Counted from the stretch's first letter, positions 1 through 5,082 are shown. The stretch: DNA of 6,437 nt from Bacteroidetes bacterium UBA7692 (GCA_002482725.1 DLGO01000148.1:37893-44329); one strand, 5' to 3'. Program-made: numbers and translations. Notes: generated by a model from the sequence alone, not told the origin.

Positions 1-27
1 GCGCTAACCGGGCTGCGCTACACCCCG
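1..27 (-). tRNA. tRNA, probably tRNA-Pro, 5' part only (cut by window edge)
   Basis: Read on the minus strand, the first bases are a tRNA 5' half: acceptor strand CGGGGTG (27-21), linker TA, D-stem GCGC, a D-loop with AGCCCGGTTA, and the closing GCGC. The anticodon lies outside the window. A C at position 1 and the CGGGGTG acceptor strand are typical of bacterial tRNA-Pro, so that is the likely identity, but it is inferred from the 5' half alone. It lies 39 nt downstream of tRNA-Ser on the same strand with no promoter or terminator seen between them, so the two are probably made from one precursor. Confidence 0.7.
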
Positions 28-66
28 AACTATTTTTCAAGTTTTTATAGAGTCTTGAAAACTCTG

Positions 67-155
67 CGGTGAGGGAGGGATTCGAACCCTCGGTACAGTT
101 TGACCCGTACGACAGTTTAGCAAACTGTTGGTTTCGGCCTCTCACCCACCTCACC
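67..155 (-). tRNA. tRNA-Ser (anticodon GCT)
   Basis: This is a complete 89-nt class II tRNA on the minus strand. The acceptor strands GGTGAGG and CCTCACC pair over 7 bp. The anticodon arm ACAGT-TTGCTAA-ACTGT puts GCT at positions 34-36, so it reads AGC/AGT serine codons. A long variable arm with pairing GTAC strands follows, as expected for serine. The T arm GAGGG-TTCGAAT-CCCTC is perfect. The discriminator base is G and CCA is not encoded (the next bases are CAG), so the tail must be added enzymatically. The 39-nt spacer before the next tRNA can fold into either of two overlapping hairpins, AGAGT/ACTCT (49-65) or an 8-bp TTTTCAAG/CTTGAAAA stem (34-61). Confidence 0.97.
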
Positions 156-168
156 TTTTTGCCGAAAC

Positions 169-191
169 AAAAAATCCTTTTTTTCAAAAGG
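169..191 (-). terminator. Weak terminator-like hairpin in the tRNA leader
   Basis: On the minus strand CCTTTT-GAAA-AAAAGG (191-176) forms a 6-bp stem capped by a GAAA tetraloop, followed by A and six T (174-169). The shape is that of an intrinsic terminator, but the stem has only two G-C pairs. It sits downstream of the tRNA promoter, close to the predicted start of transcription. It could end transcripts of the upstream 47-residue gene, act as a leader structure for the tRNA precursor, or be chance in A/T-rich DNA. Confidence 0.35.
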
Positions 192-196
192 GAGTG

Positions 197-227
197 CAAA
201 TATATAATTTCTTAAAAGCACACCAAA
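197..227 (-). promoter_or_regulatory. Promoter of the tRNA-Ser/tRNA-Pro unit
   Basis: On the minus strand there is TTTG (227-224), a 19-bp spacer, and TATATTTG (204-197). This matches the Bacteroidota consensus (-33 TTTG, -7 TAnnTTTG) at every fixed base with the usual spacing. Transcription would start near position 190, about 35 nt before the tRNA-Ser 5' end. The -33 box lies only 3 nt beyond the stop codon of the upstream 47-residue ORF. It is the best promoter match in the window, as expected for stable RNA. Confidence 0.85.
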
Positions 228-230
228 TAA

Positions 231-374
231 TTAGCTAAACTTTCTGAATATTTTTTTGGCCTGCTTGCTGGCCAGTTCGTGATTCTTTCCTTTTTCGTGC
301 CAGGAGCCGCCTATTAGGCTCGAAATAAAGGTTAGGCCTAAGGCAATAATCAATGGAGCTAAAACTTTTTTCAT
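231..374 (-). CDS. Small hydrophobic or secreted protein, 47 aa, hypothetical
   Basis: The ORF runs from ATG (374-372) to TAA. The product starts MKKVLAPLIIALGLTFISSL. Residues 4-22 form a continuous hydrophobic helix preceded by two lysines, which is either a membrane anchor or an uncleaved signal sequence; there is no lipobox cysteine. Residues 24-47 are polar and basic, with lysine/arginine spaced along QAKKIFRKF, which could form an amphipathic helix. No Shine-Dalgarno is present, but the A/T-rich leader (ending ATTTTGTT before the ATG) fits the phylum. I see no confident promoter in 375-638. The tRNA promoter begins right after its stop, so read-through into the tRNA unit is possible. 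I recognise no family. The coherent sequence (Lys-Lys start, hydrophobic block, basic tail) argues for a real gene. Confidence 0.55.
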   Translation of the reverse strand: MKKVLAPLIIALGLTFISSLIGGSWHEKGKNHELASKQAKKIFRKFS

Positions 375-638
375 AACAAAATCATTTAGTTAGGTAAAAT
401 AATGACTCACTCCGGTACATGACCGCAGTGTTGTTGTGAGAAGTTTGTAGCTACTATACTCTAAATAAAGTTGTAATGTTTCAATAGTAGACCGATAATT
501 TTAGTATTTCCCGGACTAATCCATTTATGTGGATTTATTGCATCATTAATTTGGGCATTTCACTTGTCCAAGCTGTTTACCTGTCATGGCACCGGATTTT
601 AAGGTTTATGTTTTTTGAAATAACTAAAAATTATAATC

Positions 639-1172
639 ATGAATAATCATATTGGCTCAGCAGAGCAAGACGAAAAAATTCAAAATTTAGGTGGAAGCGA
701 AGCGGTGAAACAAATTAAGGACCTGGTAGATAAATCCGGCATCTGCTTTTTTTGTACCACAGTTTCCAAAGCATCAATGGGAACAAGGCCAATGGCGGCA
801 CAACAGGTAGATGAGCAGGGGAACCTATGGTTCCTGAGTGCTAAGGAAAGTGAGAAAAATAAGGAAATAGCCGCAGACCCGAGTGTGATGCTGCATTTTA
901 TGGGTTCCAATGCCGATTTTCTTTATCTGGAAGGTAAAGCGAGCATTAGCTACGATAAGGCAAAGATAAAAGAGCTCTGGAACCCATTGGTCAAAACCTG
1001 GTTTACCGAAGGTGTAGACGATCCGCGTATTTCTATTATAAAAGTAGAGCCTACCCAAGGCTACTATTGGACTACACAGCACGGCAATGTTGTCTCTACT
1101 ATCAAAATAGCCTTTGGAGCACTGGTGGGTAAAACGTTTGATGATTCAAAAGAAGGTAAGCTTCTTGTATAA
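639..1172 (+). CDS. Pyridoxamine 5'-phosphate oxidase-like protein (general stress protein 26 type)
   Basis: The 177-residue product is a flavin-reductase-like split-barrel protein of the Pyrid_ox_like / general stress protein 26 group. Typical features are a leading helix with EAVKQIKDLVDKSGICFFCT (21-40), the strand and loop TRPMAAQQVDEQGNLWFLSA (49-68), the KNKEIAADPSVMLHF segment (74-87), the LEGKASI strand (97-103) and a C-terminal IIKVEPTQGYYWTT (133-146). Members of this fold bind FMN, F420 or haem-like cofactors. In this subgroup the substrate is usually unknown, and it should not be equated with the vitamin B6 enzyme PdxH. It is cytoplasmic, with no signal peptide. The ATG is the first one after an A/T-rich leader. 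It is a single gene closed by its own terminator. The 264 nt before it (375-638) hold no gene I can support, only a 6-bp inverted repeat AATCCA/TGGATT (518-535). Confidence 0.87.
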   Translation: MNNHIGSAEQDEKIQNLGGSEAVKQIKDLVDKSGICFFCTTVSKASMGTRPMAAQQVDEQGNLWFLSAKESEKNKEIAADPSVMLHFMGSNADFLYLEGKASISYDKAKIKELWNPLVKTWFTEGVDDPRISIIKVEPTQGYYWTTQHGNVVSTIKIAFGALVGKTFDDSKEGKLLV

Positions 1173-1198
1173 CTGAGACTATAGCTTATATTAGTATT

Positions 1199-1238
1199 AA
1201 GGCTTAAAGGAGTATATTTCCTTTAAGCCTTATTTTTT
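1199..1238 (+). terminator. Intrinsic terminator of the oxidase-like gene
   Basis: A perfect 13-bp stem (1199-1211 with 1219-1231, AAGGCTTAAAGGA/TCCTTTAAGCCTT) encloses a 7-nt loop and is followed by an A and six T (1233-1238). It begins 27 nt after the stop codon. The opposite-strand gene ends at 1267, so the hairpin could also stop transcription from that side, but the T tract there is poor. Confidence 0.85.
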
Positions 1239-1266
1239 GGTATCAGTTAAACATATCCAGATAGTT

Positions 1267-1626
1267 TTACTCTCCGGCATCCAGAGCATCAAAATACTTC
1301 ACTATGTTCCTTTTCAGTAGTTCTTCCTGCTCTTTTATATTAAAGGTAGGCATGCCCATATTCTGCTCGTAGTGCGGCCAGCCTTCTTCATCATCTCCCA
1401 TATACTTATAATAGCCTTCTTCGCTCAGCAGTTTGCATATAGCCACATGCATCAGGTTTTGCTTATCTTCTTTCTCCCAGGTTTCCTTTATCATGCCCAC
1501 CTCGTTCATGCCTATTACAAAAAGCAGCGAGTTCAGGTCGGGCCGCTGGCCAAATTGCTCCTTAACACGGTTGCGCACCCGGTACCACTTAAAAGCAAAG
1601 TCGTCGTCTTTCTTAGTTTCTTCCAC
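1267..1626 (-). CDS. Conserved hypothetical protein, 119 aa (Bacteroidota type)
   Basis: The product is a small, soluble, charged protein with no signal peptide or membrane segment. The N-terminal part is strongly basic/acidic with FAFKWYRVRNRVKEQFGQRP (10-29), followed by a hydrophobic segment DLNSLLFVIGMNEVG (30-44), a helix with KQNLMHVAICKLLSEEGYY (55-73), and an aromatic stretch GWPHYEQNMGMP (82-93). It resembles conserved Bacteroidota hypotheticals I recall, but I know no function. The start is GTG (1626-1624): an in-frame stop lies only four codons upstream and no ATG occurs before residue 40, so translation beginning at the first ATG would discard the best-looking region. A promoter-like pair lies immediately upstream, leaving almost no 5' leader. 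It converges with the oxidase-like gene. Confidence 0.8.
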   Translation of the reverse strand: MEETKKDDDFAFKWYRVRNRVKEQFGQRPDLNSLLFVIGMNEVGMIKETWEKEDKQNLMHVAICKLLSEEGYYKYMGDDEEGWPHYEQNMGMPTFNIKEQEELLKRNIVKYFDALDAGE

Positions 1627-1630
1627 CTGC

Positions 1631-1660
1631 CAAAATTACTCTACCAATCCGATACTCAAA
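1631..1660 (-). promoter_or_regulatory. Promoter of the 119-aa hypothetical gene
   Basis: On the minus strand TTTG (1660-1657), an 18-bp spacer, and TAATTTTG (1638-1631) match the -33/-7 consensus at every fixed base. Only four bases (GCAG) separate the -7 box from the GTG start codon, so the transcript would begin at or beside the start codon. Either the mRNA is leaderless or the protein starts further in. Confidence 0.6.
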
Positions 1661-1738
1661 GCCGGCAGGTACTATTTCAATAAATTAGCTACGGCATGAA
1701 GGAAAAATCAGCATTATTGCAATAAAATCTACCAATCG

Positions 1739-2686
1739 ATGAGTTTACATTCTATACCAACCGTGGACCTGAGCACATTTGCCAAAGGTGACATGGAAGC
1801 CAAGCACAAATTTGTAGAACAACTGGGCAGTGCTTTTGAAGACGTGGGCTTTGTATCAGTAAAAAACCATGGTGTACCTCAGGAGGTTATCGACCGCTTT
1901 TATACAGCTATTCAGCAGTTCTTTGCATTGCCTACTGAAGTAAAACGTTCGTACGAAATACCCGAATTGGCGGGTCAGCGAGGCTACACGTCATTTGGCA
2001 AGGAACATGCCAAGGGCAGCGATGCGCCGGACCTGAAAGAATTTTGGCAGATAGGCCAGGAGGTACAGGGCACTGCGAGCGAAAACTATCCACCAAATGT
2101 GCAGGTGCAGGATCTTCCGGGATTCAGCGAACTGGGTACAGAGCTGTATAAATCATTTGAGGAAAGCGGTCGCCTGCTATTGCGCGCCATCGCTATACAT
2201 TTGGGCATTGGCGAGTTTTACTTCGACCAGCACATACACAATGGTAACTCCATACTGCGTGCCATACATTACCCGCCTATAGTAAATGAGCCAAAGAGTG
2301 CGATACGCGCCGAGCAGCACGAGGACATCAACCTGATAACCCTGCTTGTGGGAGCATCGGCAGAGGGACTGCAATTGCTGAACCGCAACAACCAATGGCT
2401 GGATATAACAGCACCTGAAGGCTGCCTGGTGGTTAATGTGGGCGATATGCTACAGCGACTAACGAACAACAAGCTGAAGTCCACCACGCACCGTGTGGTG
2501 AACCCCTCACGCGAAAAGTGGCACACATCGCGCTACTCTATCCCATTTTTCCTGCACCCGAAAAGCGAGATGAGCCTTAACTGCCTGGAGTCTTGCACAG
2601 ATGCGCAAACTCCCGCAGCTTATGAGCCGATAACAGCGGGTGAGTATCTTGATGAAAGGCTAAGGGAAATAGGATTGAAGAAATAA
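1739..2686 (+). CDS. Isopenicillin N synthase-like Fe(II)/2-oxoglutarate-dependent oxygenase
   Basis: The 315-residue product has the two-part layout of the isopenicillin-N-synthase-like superfamily. The N-terminal DIOX_N region (about 5-115) contains IPTVDLSTF and FEDVGFVSVKNHGVPQEVID. The C-terminal double-stranded beta-helix oxygenase core spans about 170-275. The iron ligands are visible as H194 and D196 (QHEDIN) and H251 (STTHRVV). R265 and S267 in SRYSIPF form the R-x-S motif that binds the 2-oxoglutarate carboxylate, which suggests 2-oxoglutarate is the co-substrate. Length is normal for the family. The substrate cannot be told from sequence; relatives hydroxylate or desaturate small molecules, and the family name does not mean penicillin synthesis. 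No peptide synthetase or other biosynthetic gene adjoins it. It is cytoplasmic, monocistronic, and ends before a strong two-way terminator. Confidence 0.92.
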   Translation: MSLHSIPTVDLSTFAKGDMEAKHKFVEQLGSAFEDVGFVSVKNHGVPQEVIDRFYTAIQQFFALPTEVKRSYEIPELAGQRGYTSFGKEHAKGSDAPDLKEFWQIGQEVQGTASENYPPNVQVQDLPGFSELGTELYKSFEESGRLLLRAIAIHLGIGEFYFDQHIHNGNSILRAIHYPPIVNEPKSAIRAEQHEDINLITLLVGASAEGLQLLNRNNQWLDITAPEGCLVVNVGDMLQRLTNNKLKSTTHRVVNPSREKWHTSRYSIPFFLHPKSEMSLNCLESCTDAQTPAAYEPITAGEYLDERLREIGLKK

Positions 2687-2710
2687 TTTACCGCAATAAA
2701 TACTACACAT

Positions 2711-2750
2711 AAAAAAAAGGTCTTCCGCTGGCAGTGGAAGACCTTTTTTT
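2711..2750. terminator. Two-way intrinsic terminator between the oxygenase and HU genes
   Basis: The stem GGTCTTCC (2719-2726) pairs with GGAAGACC (2736-2743). It is extended inward by G-T, C-G and T-A pairs to a GGC loop. Eight A precede the stem (2711-2718) and seven T follow it (2744-2750), so each strand sees a G/C-rich hairpin followed by a T run. It lies 24 nt after the oxygenase stop and 17 nt after the HU stop, and serves both convergent genes. Confidence 0.95.
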
Positions 2751-2767
2751 CAAGAGACCAAAAGAGA

Positions 2768-3037
2768 TTAAACTTTCTCAGCCAATACTTTACCTGCTTT
2801 GAAACGTACTACGTTTTTAGCTTTGATTTTTATTTCTTTTCCTGTGCGTGGGTTGCGGCCTTTACGAGCAGCACGTTTAACTACAGTGAAAGTTCCGAAA
2901 CCAACTAGAGTAACGCGGTCGCCTTTTTTCAAAGCACCTTGGATACTGCTGATTACTGCATCTAAAGAATCATTTGCCTGACCTTTTGTAAGACCTGCAG
3001 CAGCTGCAATTTTGTCTACTAAATCGCCTTTGTTCAT
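2768..3037 (-). CDS. hup: HU-family nucleoid DNA-binding protein
   Basis: The 89-residue product is a full-length HU/IHF-family histone-like protein. The helical dimerisation part is MNKGDLVDKIAAAAGLTKGQ (1-20) plus the next helix to about 37. The conserved GFGTF (47-51) leads into the DNA-binding arm with GRNPRTGKE (60-68), whose P63 is the residue that intercalates and bends DNA. The C-terminal strand and helix KNVVRFKAGKVLAEKV follow. HU works as a dimer that bends and compacts DNA without strong sequence preference. The frame stays open 21 codons upstream, but the start at MNKGDLVDKI is chosen because HU proteins begin there and the extension is unlike any HU. The gene is monocistronic, with a strong terminator behind it and two candidate promoters in front. 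HU genes are often self-regulated, which would fit the repeats upstream. Confidence 0.97.
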   Translation of the reverse strand: MNKGDLVDKIAAAAGLTKGQANDSLDAVISSIQGALKKGDRVTLVGFGTFTVVKRAARKGRNPRTGKEIKIKAKNVVRFKAGKVLAEKV

Positions 3038-3079
3038 TGCGAATAAATTTGGAGTGTGATATAAATGACTTAACGACCG

Positions 3080-3109
3080 TAAAAATATGAGGCGTAGCAA
3101 GGCTTACAA
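3080..3109 (-). promoter_or_regulatory. Candidate proximal promoter of hup
   Basis: On the minus strand TTG (3109-3107), a 19-bp spacer and TATTTTTA (3087-3080) match TTG/TAnnTTTG except for the last base. A short inverted repeat GGCTT-AC-AAGCC (3101-3112) covers the -33 element and could be an operator. The leader to the hup ATG would be about 35 nt. Confidence 0.4.
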
Positions 3110-3175
3110 GCCCTAAATAGTCTGTAACTGTTGATAACTGCCATTTTTTTATGCAATTTTTGGCACGACACCATT

Positions 3176-3183
3176 CAAACATA
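3176..3183 (-). promoter_or_regulatory. Candidate distal -7 box of hup
   Basis: TATGTTTG on the minus strand is a perfect TAnnTTTG match, but the nearest TTG upstream (3211-3209) is 25 bp away, longer than usual. If used, the leader would be about 130 nt and would contain a direct repeat TAACTG (3125-3130 and 3135-3140) spaced by exactly 10 bp, about one helical turn. Confidence 0.3.
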
Positions 3184-3340
3184 ATGATACCAATGGTTTT
3201 GCATGCTACAACCCTTTATCAAACACCTGTTTTCTGTTGATATTTATATTACGTATTATCTGTATTAGCCCGTGTACGGTGGCTTTTGGCGGCACAACGT
3301 ATTTTGTTTATTATCGTACACCAAGAAAGAAGCACATACA

Positions 3341-3520
3341 ATGAGGAACAAAACGAGCTATATTTTATACCTGCTGCTATGCAGTTTCATGCTGTCTACC
3401 ATGGCCTGCAAAAGCGGTAAGTTTACCTGCCCTGCCTACGGAGGCGGTGGCGGAGCAAGCGCGGGCATGCCCAAATCCACCAAAACAAAAAGCGGGGTTT
3501 TCCCTCCGGGTAAAAAGTAA
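3341..3520 (+). CDS. Small predicted lipoprotein, 59 aa, with CPAY motif
   Basis: The product starts MRNKTSYILYLLLCSFMLST and has the layout of a lipoprotein signal peptide: Arg/Lys start, hydrophobic core (8-18), and MAC with the candidate lipidated cysteine at C23. The lipobox is imperfect because -3 is Thr rather than Leu. The mature part would be only about 37 residues: CKSGKFTCPAY, a glycine run (34-38), then a Ser/Lys/Thr-rich tail ending SGVFPPGKK. Small lipoproteins with a CPAY motif recur in this phylum as far as I recall, with no known function. The frame stays open 23 codons upstream, but the ATG at 3341 is chosen because it gives a proper signal peptide. It lies 74 nt before the transketolase gene, which seems to have its own promoter. 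Confidence 0.72.
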   Translation: MRNKTSYILYLLLCSFMLSTMACKSGKFTCPAYGGGGGASAGMPKSTKTKSGVFPPGKK

Positions 3521-3528
3521 GCAGTTAA

Positions 3529-3561
3529 CCTTTTGTGAAGAATTAGATTTCATACAAAAGG
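3529..3561. repeat. Imperfect inverted repeat between lipoprotein and transketolase genes
   Basis: CCTTTTGTGAA (3529-3539) faces TTCATACAAAAGG (3549-3561): an outer 8-bp match, then a short bulge and GAA/TTC. It starts 9 nt after the lipoprotein stop. No T run follows, so it is a poor intrinsic terminator. Its right arm overlaps the -33 region of the transketolase promoter, so it could be an operator or a 3'-end stabilising hairpin. Confidence 0.4.
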
Positions 3562-3579
3562 CAGTACGCCCTATTTTTG
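3548..3579 (+). promoter_or_regulatory. Promoter of the transketolase N-terminal subunit gene
   Basis: TATTTTTG (3572-3579) is a perfect TAnnTTTG box. TTTC (3548-3551) sits 20 bp upstream in place of TTTG. Transcription would begin near 3585, giving a very short leader before the ATG at 3595. Confidence 0.6.
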
Positions 3580-3594
3580 CACAAAATCAGTTTT

Positions 3595-4440
3595 ATGGCA
3601 TCGGTCGAAGAGTTAAAAGATATTTGCAGTCAGGTACGCAGGGATATAGTACGCATGGTACATGCGGTAAACAGTGGCCACCCGGGTGGTTCATTGGGTT
3701 GTACAGAGTTTTTTGTAGCACTATATAATGGTATACTAAAACGCAAGCCAGGTTTTGATATGGATGGTAAAGAAGAAGACCTGTTCTTCCTGTCCAATGG
3801 CCACATATCGCCTGTTTGGTATAGCGTACTGGCACGTGCAGGTTACTTCGAGGTAAGTGAGCTGGCTACATTCCGCAAGCTGAACTCCAGGTTGCAGGGC
3901 CACCCCACACCACATGAACATCTACCCGGCATACACGTAGCATCGGGCTCGCTGGGCCAGGGTATGAGCGTGGGCATAGGCGCAGCGCTTACCAAAAAAC
4001 TGAATGGCGAAGACACATTGATATATACCCTGTGCGGCGATGGCGAGCTACAGGAAGGGCAGAACTGGGAAGCACTCATGTTTGCCGCGCACAACAAGGT
4101 AGACAACCTGATAGCCACCCTGGACTACAACGGCCAGCAAATAGACGGCTCTACCGAAAAGGTATTGTCGCTGGGCGATATAGAGGCTAAGATCACAGCT
4201 TTCGGCTGGCACGTGCTATGGATAAAAAACGGCAATGATATAGAAGAGGTAGTAAAAGTATTGGGCGAAGCCAAAGCCGCTACCGGCAAGGGCAAACCTG
4301 TATTTGTAATCATGCATACGGTAATGGGCAACGGGGTTGACTTTATGATGCAGGGCCACAAATGGCACGGTGTGGCTCCAAATGATGCACAGCTTGCAGA
4401 GGCACTATTGCAGTTGAAAGAAACAGCGAACGATTACTAA
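3595..4440 (+). CDS. tkt: Transketolase, N-terminal (thiamine-diphosphate-binding) subunit
   Basis: The 281-residue product matches only the N-terminal domain of transketolase, the pentose phosphate enzyme that moves two-carbon units between sugar phosphates. Visible landmarks are NSGHPGGSLG (26-35) with the cofactor-contacting H29, SNGH (67-70), GSLGQG (118-123), and the thiamine diphosphate/Mg site GDGELQEGQNWEA (148-160) followed by LDYNG (176-180). The pyrimidine-binding and C-terminal domains are absent; full enzymes have over 600 residues. The ending (LLQLKETANDY) looks natural rather than truncated, as in the two-subunit transketolases common in bacteria and archaea, where a partner of about 310 residues is needed for activity. 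That partner is usually the next gene, but here a terminator follows at once. The ATG at 3595 is preferred over an upstream TTG because family members start MASVEELKD-like and the TTG lies inside the -7 box. Confidence 0.93.
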   Translation: MASVEELKDICSQVRRDIVRMVHAVNSGHPGGSLGCTEFFVALYNGILKRKPGFDMDGKEEDLFFLSNGHISPVWYSVLARAGYFEVSELATFRKLNSRLQGHPTPHEHLPGIHVASGSLGQGMSVGIGAALTKKLNGEDTLIYTLCGDGELQEGQNWEALMFAAHNKVDNLIATLDYNGQQIDGSTEKVLSLGDIEAKITAFGWHVLWIKNGNDIEEVVKVLGEAKAATGKGKPVFVIMHTVMGNGVDFMMQGHKWHGVAPNDAQLAEALLQLKETANDY

Positions 4441-4464
4441 GGTTTGTTTAAACATATTTTTAGC

Positions 4465-4506
4465 AACGGCATCTTTTACTTCGGTACAAGGTGCCGTTTG
4501 TGTTTT
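4465..4506 (+). terminator. Terminator of the transketolase subunit gene (UUCG tetraloop)
   Basis: The stem AACGGCA (4465-4471) pairs with TGCCGTT (4492-4498) and continues inward with a T-G wobble, CTT/AAG, one T/C mismatch, and TAC/GTA, closing on a C(TTCG)G tetraloop (4479-4484), an unusually stable RNA cap. The tail is T-rich but broken (TTTGTGTTTT). It begins 24 nt after the stop. On the other strand, facing nadD, the T run is missing, so its direction is mainly plus. Confidence 0.85.
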
Positions 4507-4509
4507 CCC

Positions 4510-5082
4510 CTACTTATACCAATTCTCCCTCACAATATTTTCCCAAACCTTCTCAGGTAAAAAGTACTGCATGCTTACGCCTTTGGCTATATTTTCCCTC
4601 ACGAAAGAGGCTGAGATATTCAGCAGCGGCACATCCAATACTGTTACGTTTTTTTCGCCCTCATAGGGGTTTCCCAAAGCCCCTTCGCGCTTGTAAACGT
4701 ATATCGGGAAGCGTGCAATTATCTGCTCGTAGTTTTTCCACTTGTGCAGGGTTTGCAGGTTGTCGCCGCCCATTATCAGGCAAAAGCTGTGCATGGGGTA
4801 TTTCTCCTGTATGTGCACCAGCGTGTCTATGGTGTACGAAGGCTTTGGCAGCTTAAACTCTATATCGCTGGCGCGCAGCTTCACATTGTCGCCTATGCCC
4901 AGCTGCACCAGATGCATGCGGTCGTATTCGTTCAGCAGGCTCTCCTTCTTTTTAAACGGGTTCAGCGGGCTTACCACAAACCATACCTGATCCAGGTCGG
5001 TAGTTTCTACCAGATAGCTGCCTATCATCAGGTGCCCGTTGTGTATGGGGTTAAAGGAGCCGAAAAACAAACCTATGCGCAT
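4510..5082 (-). CDS. nadD: Nicotinate (nicotinamide) mononucleotide adenylyltransferase
   Basis: The 190-residue product makes deamido-NAD from nicotinate mononucleotide and ATP, the penultimate step of NAD synthesis, in the cytoplasm. The nucleotidyltransferase signature GSFNPIHNGHL (8-18) contains the ATP-binding HxGH (H14-H17). Other family marks are VSPLNPFKKK (37-46), EYDRMHLVQL (52-61), LPKPSYTIDTL (78-88), MGGDNLQTLHKW (104-115) and the second phosphate-binding motif ISASFVR (156-162), which corresponds to the family's ISSTxxR. Length is normal. The start MRIGLFFGSF is chosen because NadD proteins begin with this strand; an ATG two codons earlier (5088) is also possible. It converges with the transketolase gene and diverges from DUF2480 over about 110 nt. 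I see no confident promoter for it. Confidence 0.97.
   Translation of the reverse strand: MRIGLFFGSFNPIHNGHLMIGSYLVETTDLDQVWFVVSPLNPFKKKESLLNEYDRMHLVQLGIGDNVKLRASDIEFKLPKPSYTIDTLVHIQEKYPMHSFCLIMGGDNLQTLHKWKNYEQIIARFPIYVYKREGALGNPYEGEKNVTVLDVPLLNISASFVRENIAKGVSMQYFLPEKVWENIVRENWYK

Noticed and set aside
601..638. TATGTTTTTTG upstream of the oxidase-like gene as a -7 box
   Set aside because: The spacing of TA to TTTG does not fit TAnnTTTG and no TTTG lies at the right distance upstream.
1372..1683. Plus-strand ORF of about 100 codons
   Set aside because: It lies antisense to the 119-aa hypothetical gene, has no recognisable motif, and the minus-strand frame has both a good promoter and protein-like composition.
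1739..2686. A penicillin-type biosynthetic cluster suggested by the isopenicillin N synthase similarity
   Set aside because: There is no peptide synthetase, acyltransferase or transporter nearby; the family name covers many unrelated oxygenases.
3302..3310. TATTTTG upstream of the lipoprotein gene as a -7 box
   Set aside because: It is one base short of the consensus, and the nearest TTTG is only about 11 bp upstream.
3595..4440. Frameshifted or truncated full-length transketolase
   Set aside because: The protein ends at a natural domain boundary, and 4441-4509 holds a well-formed terminator rather than remains of the C-terminal domains.
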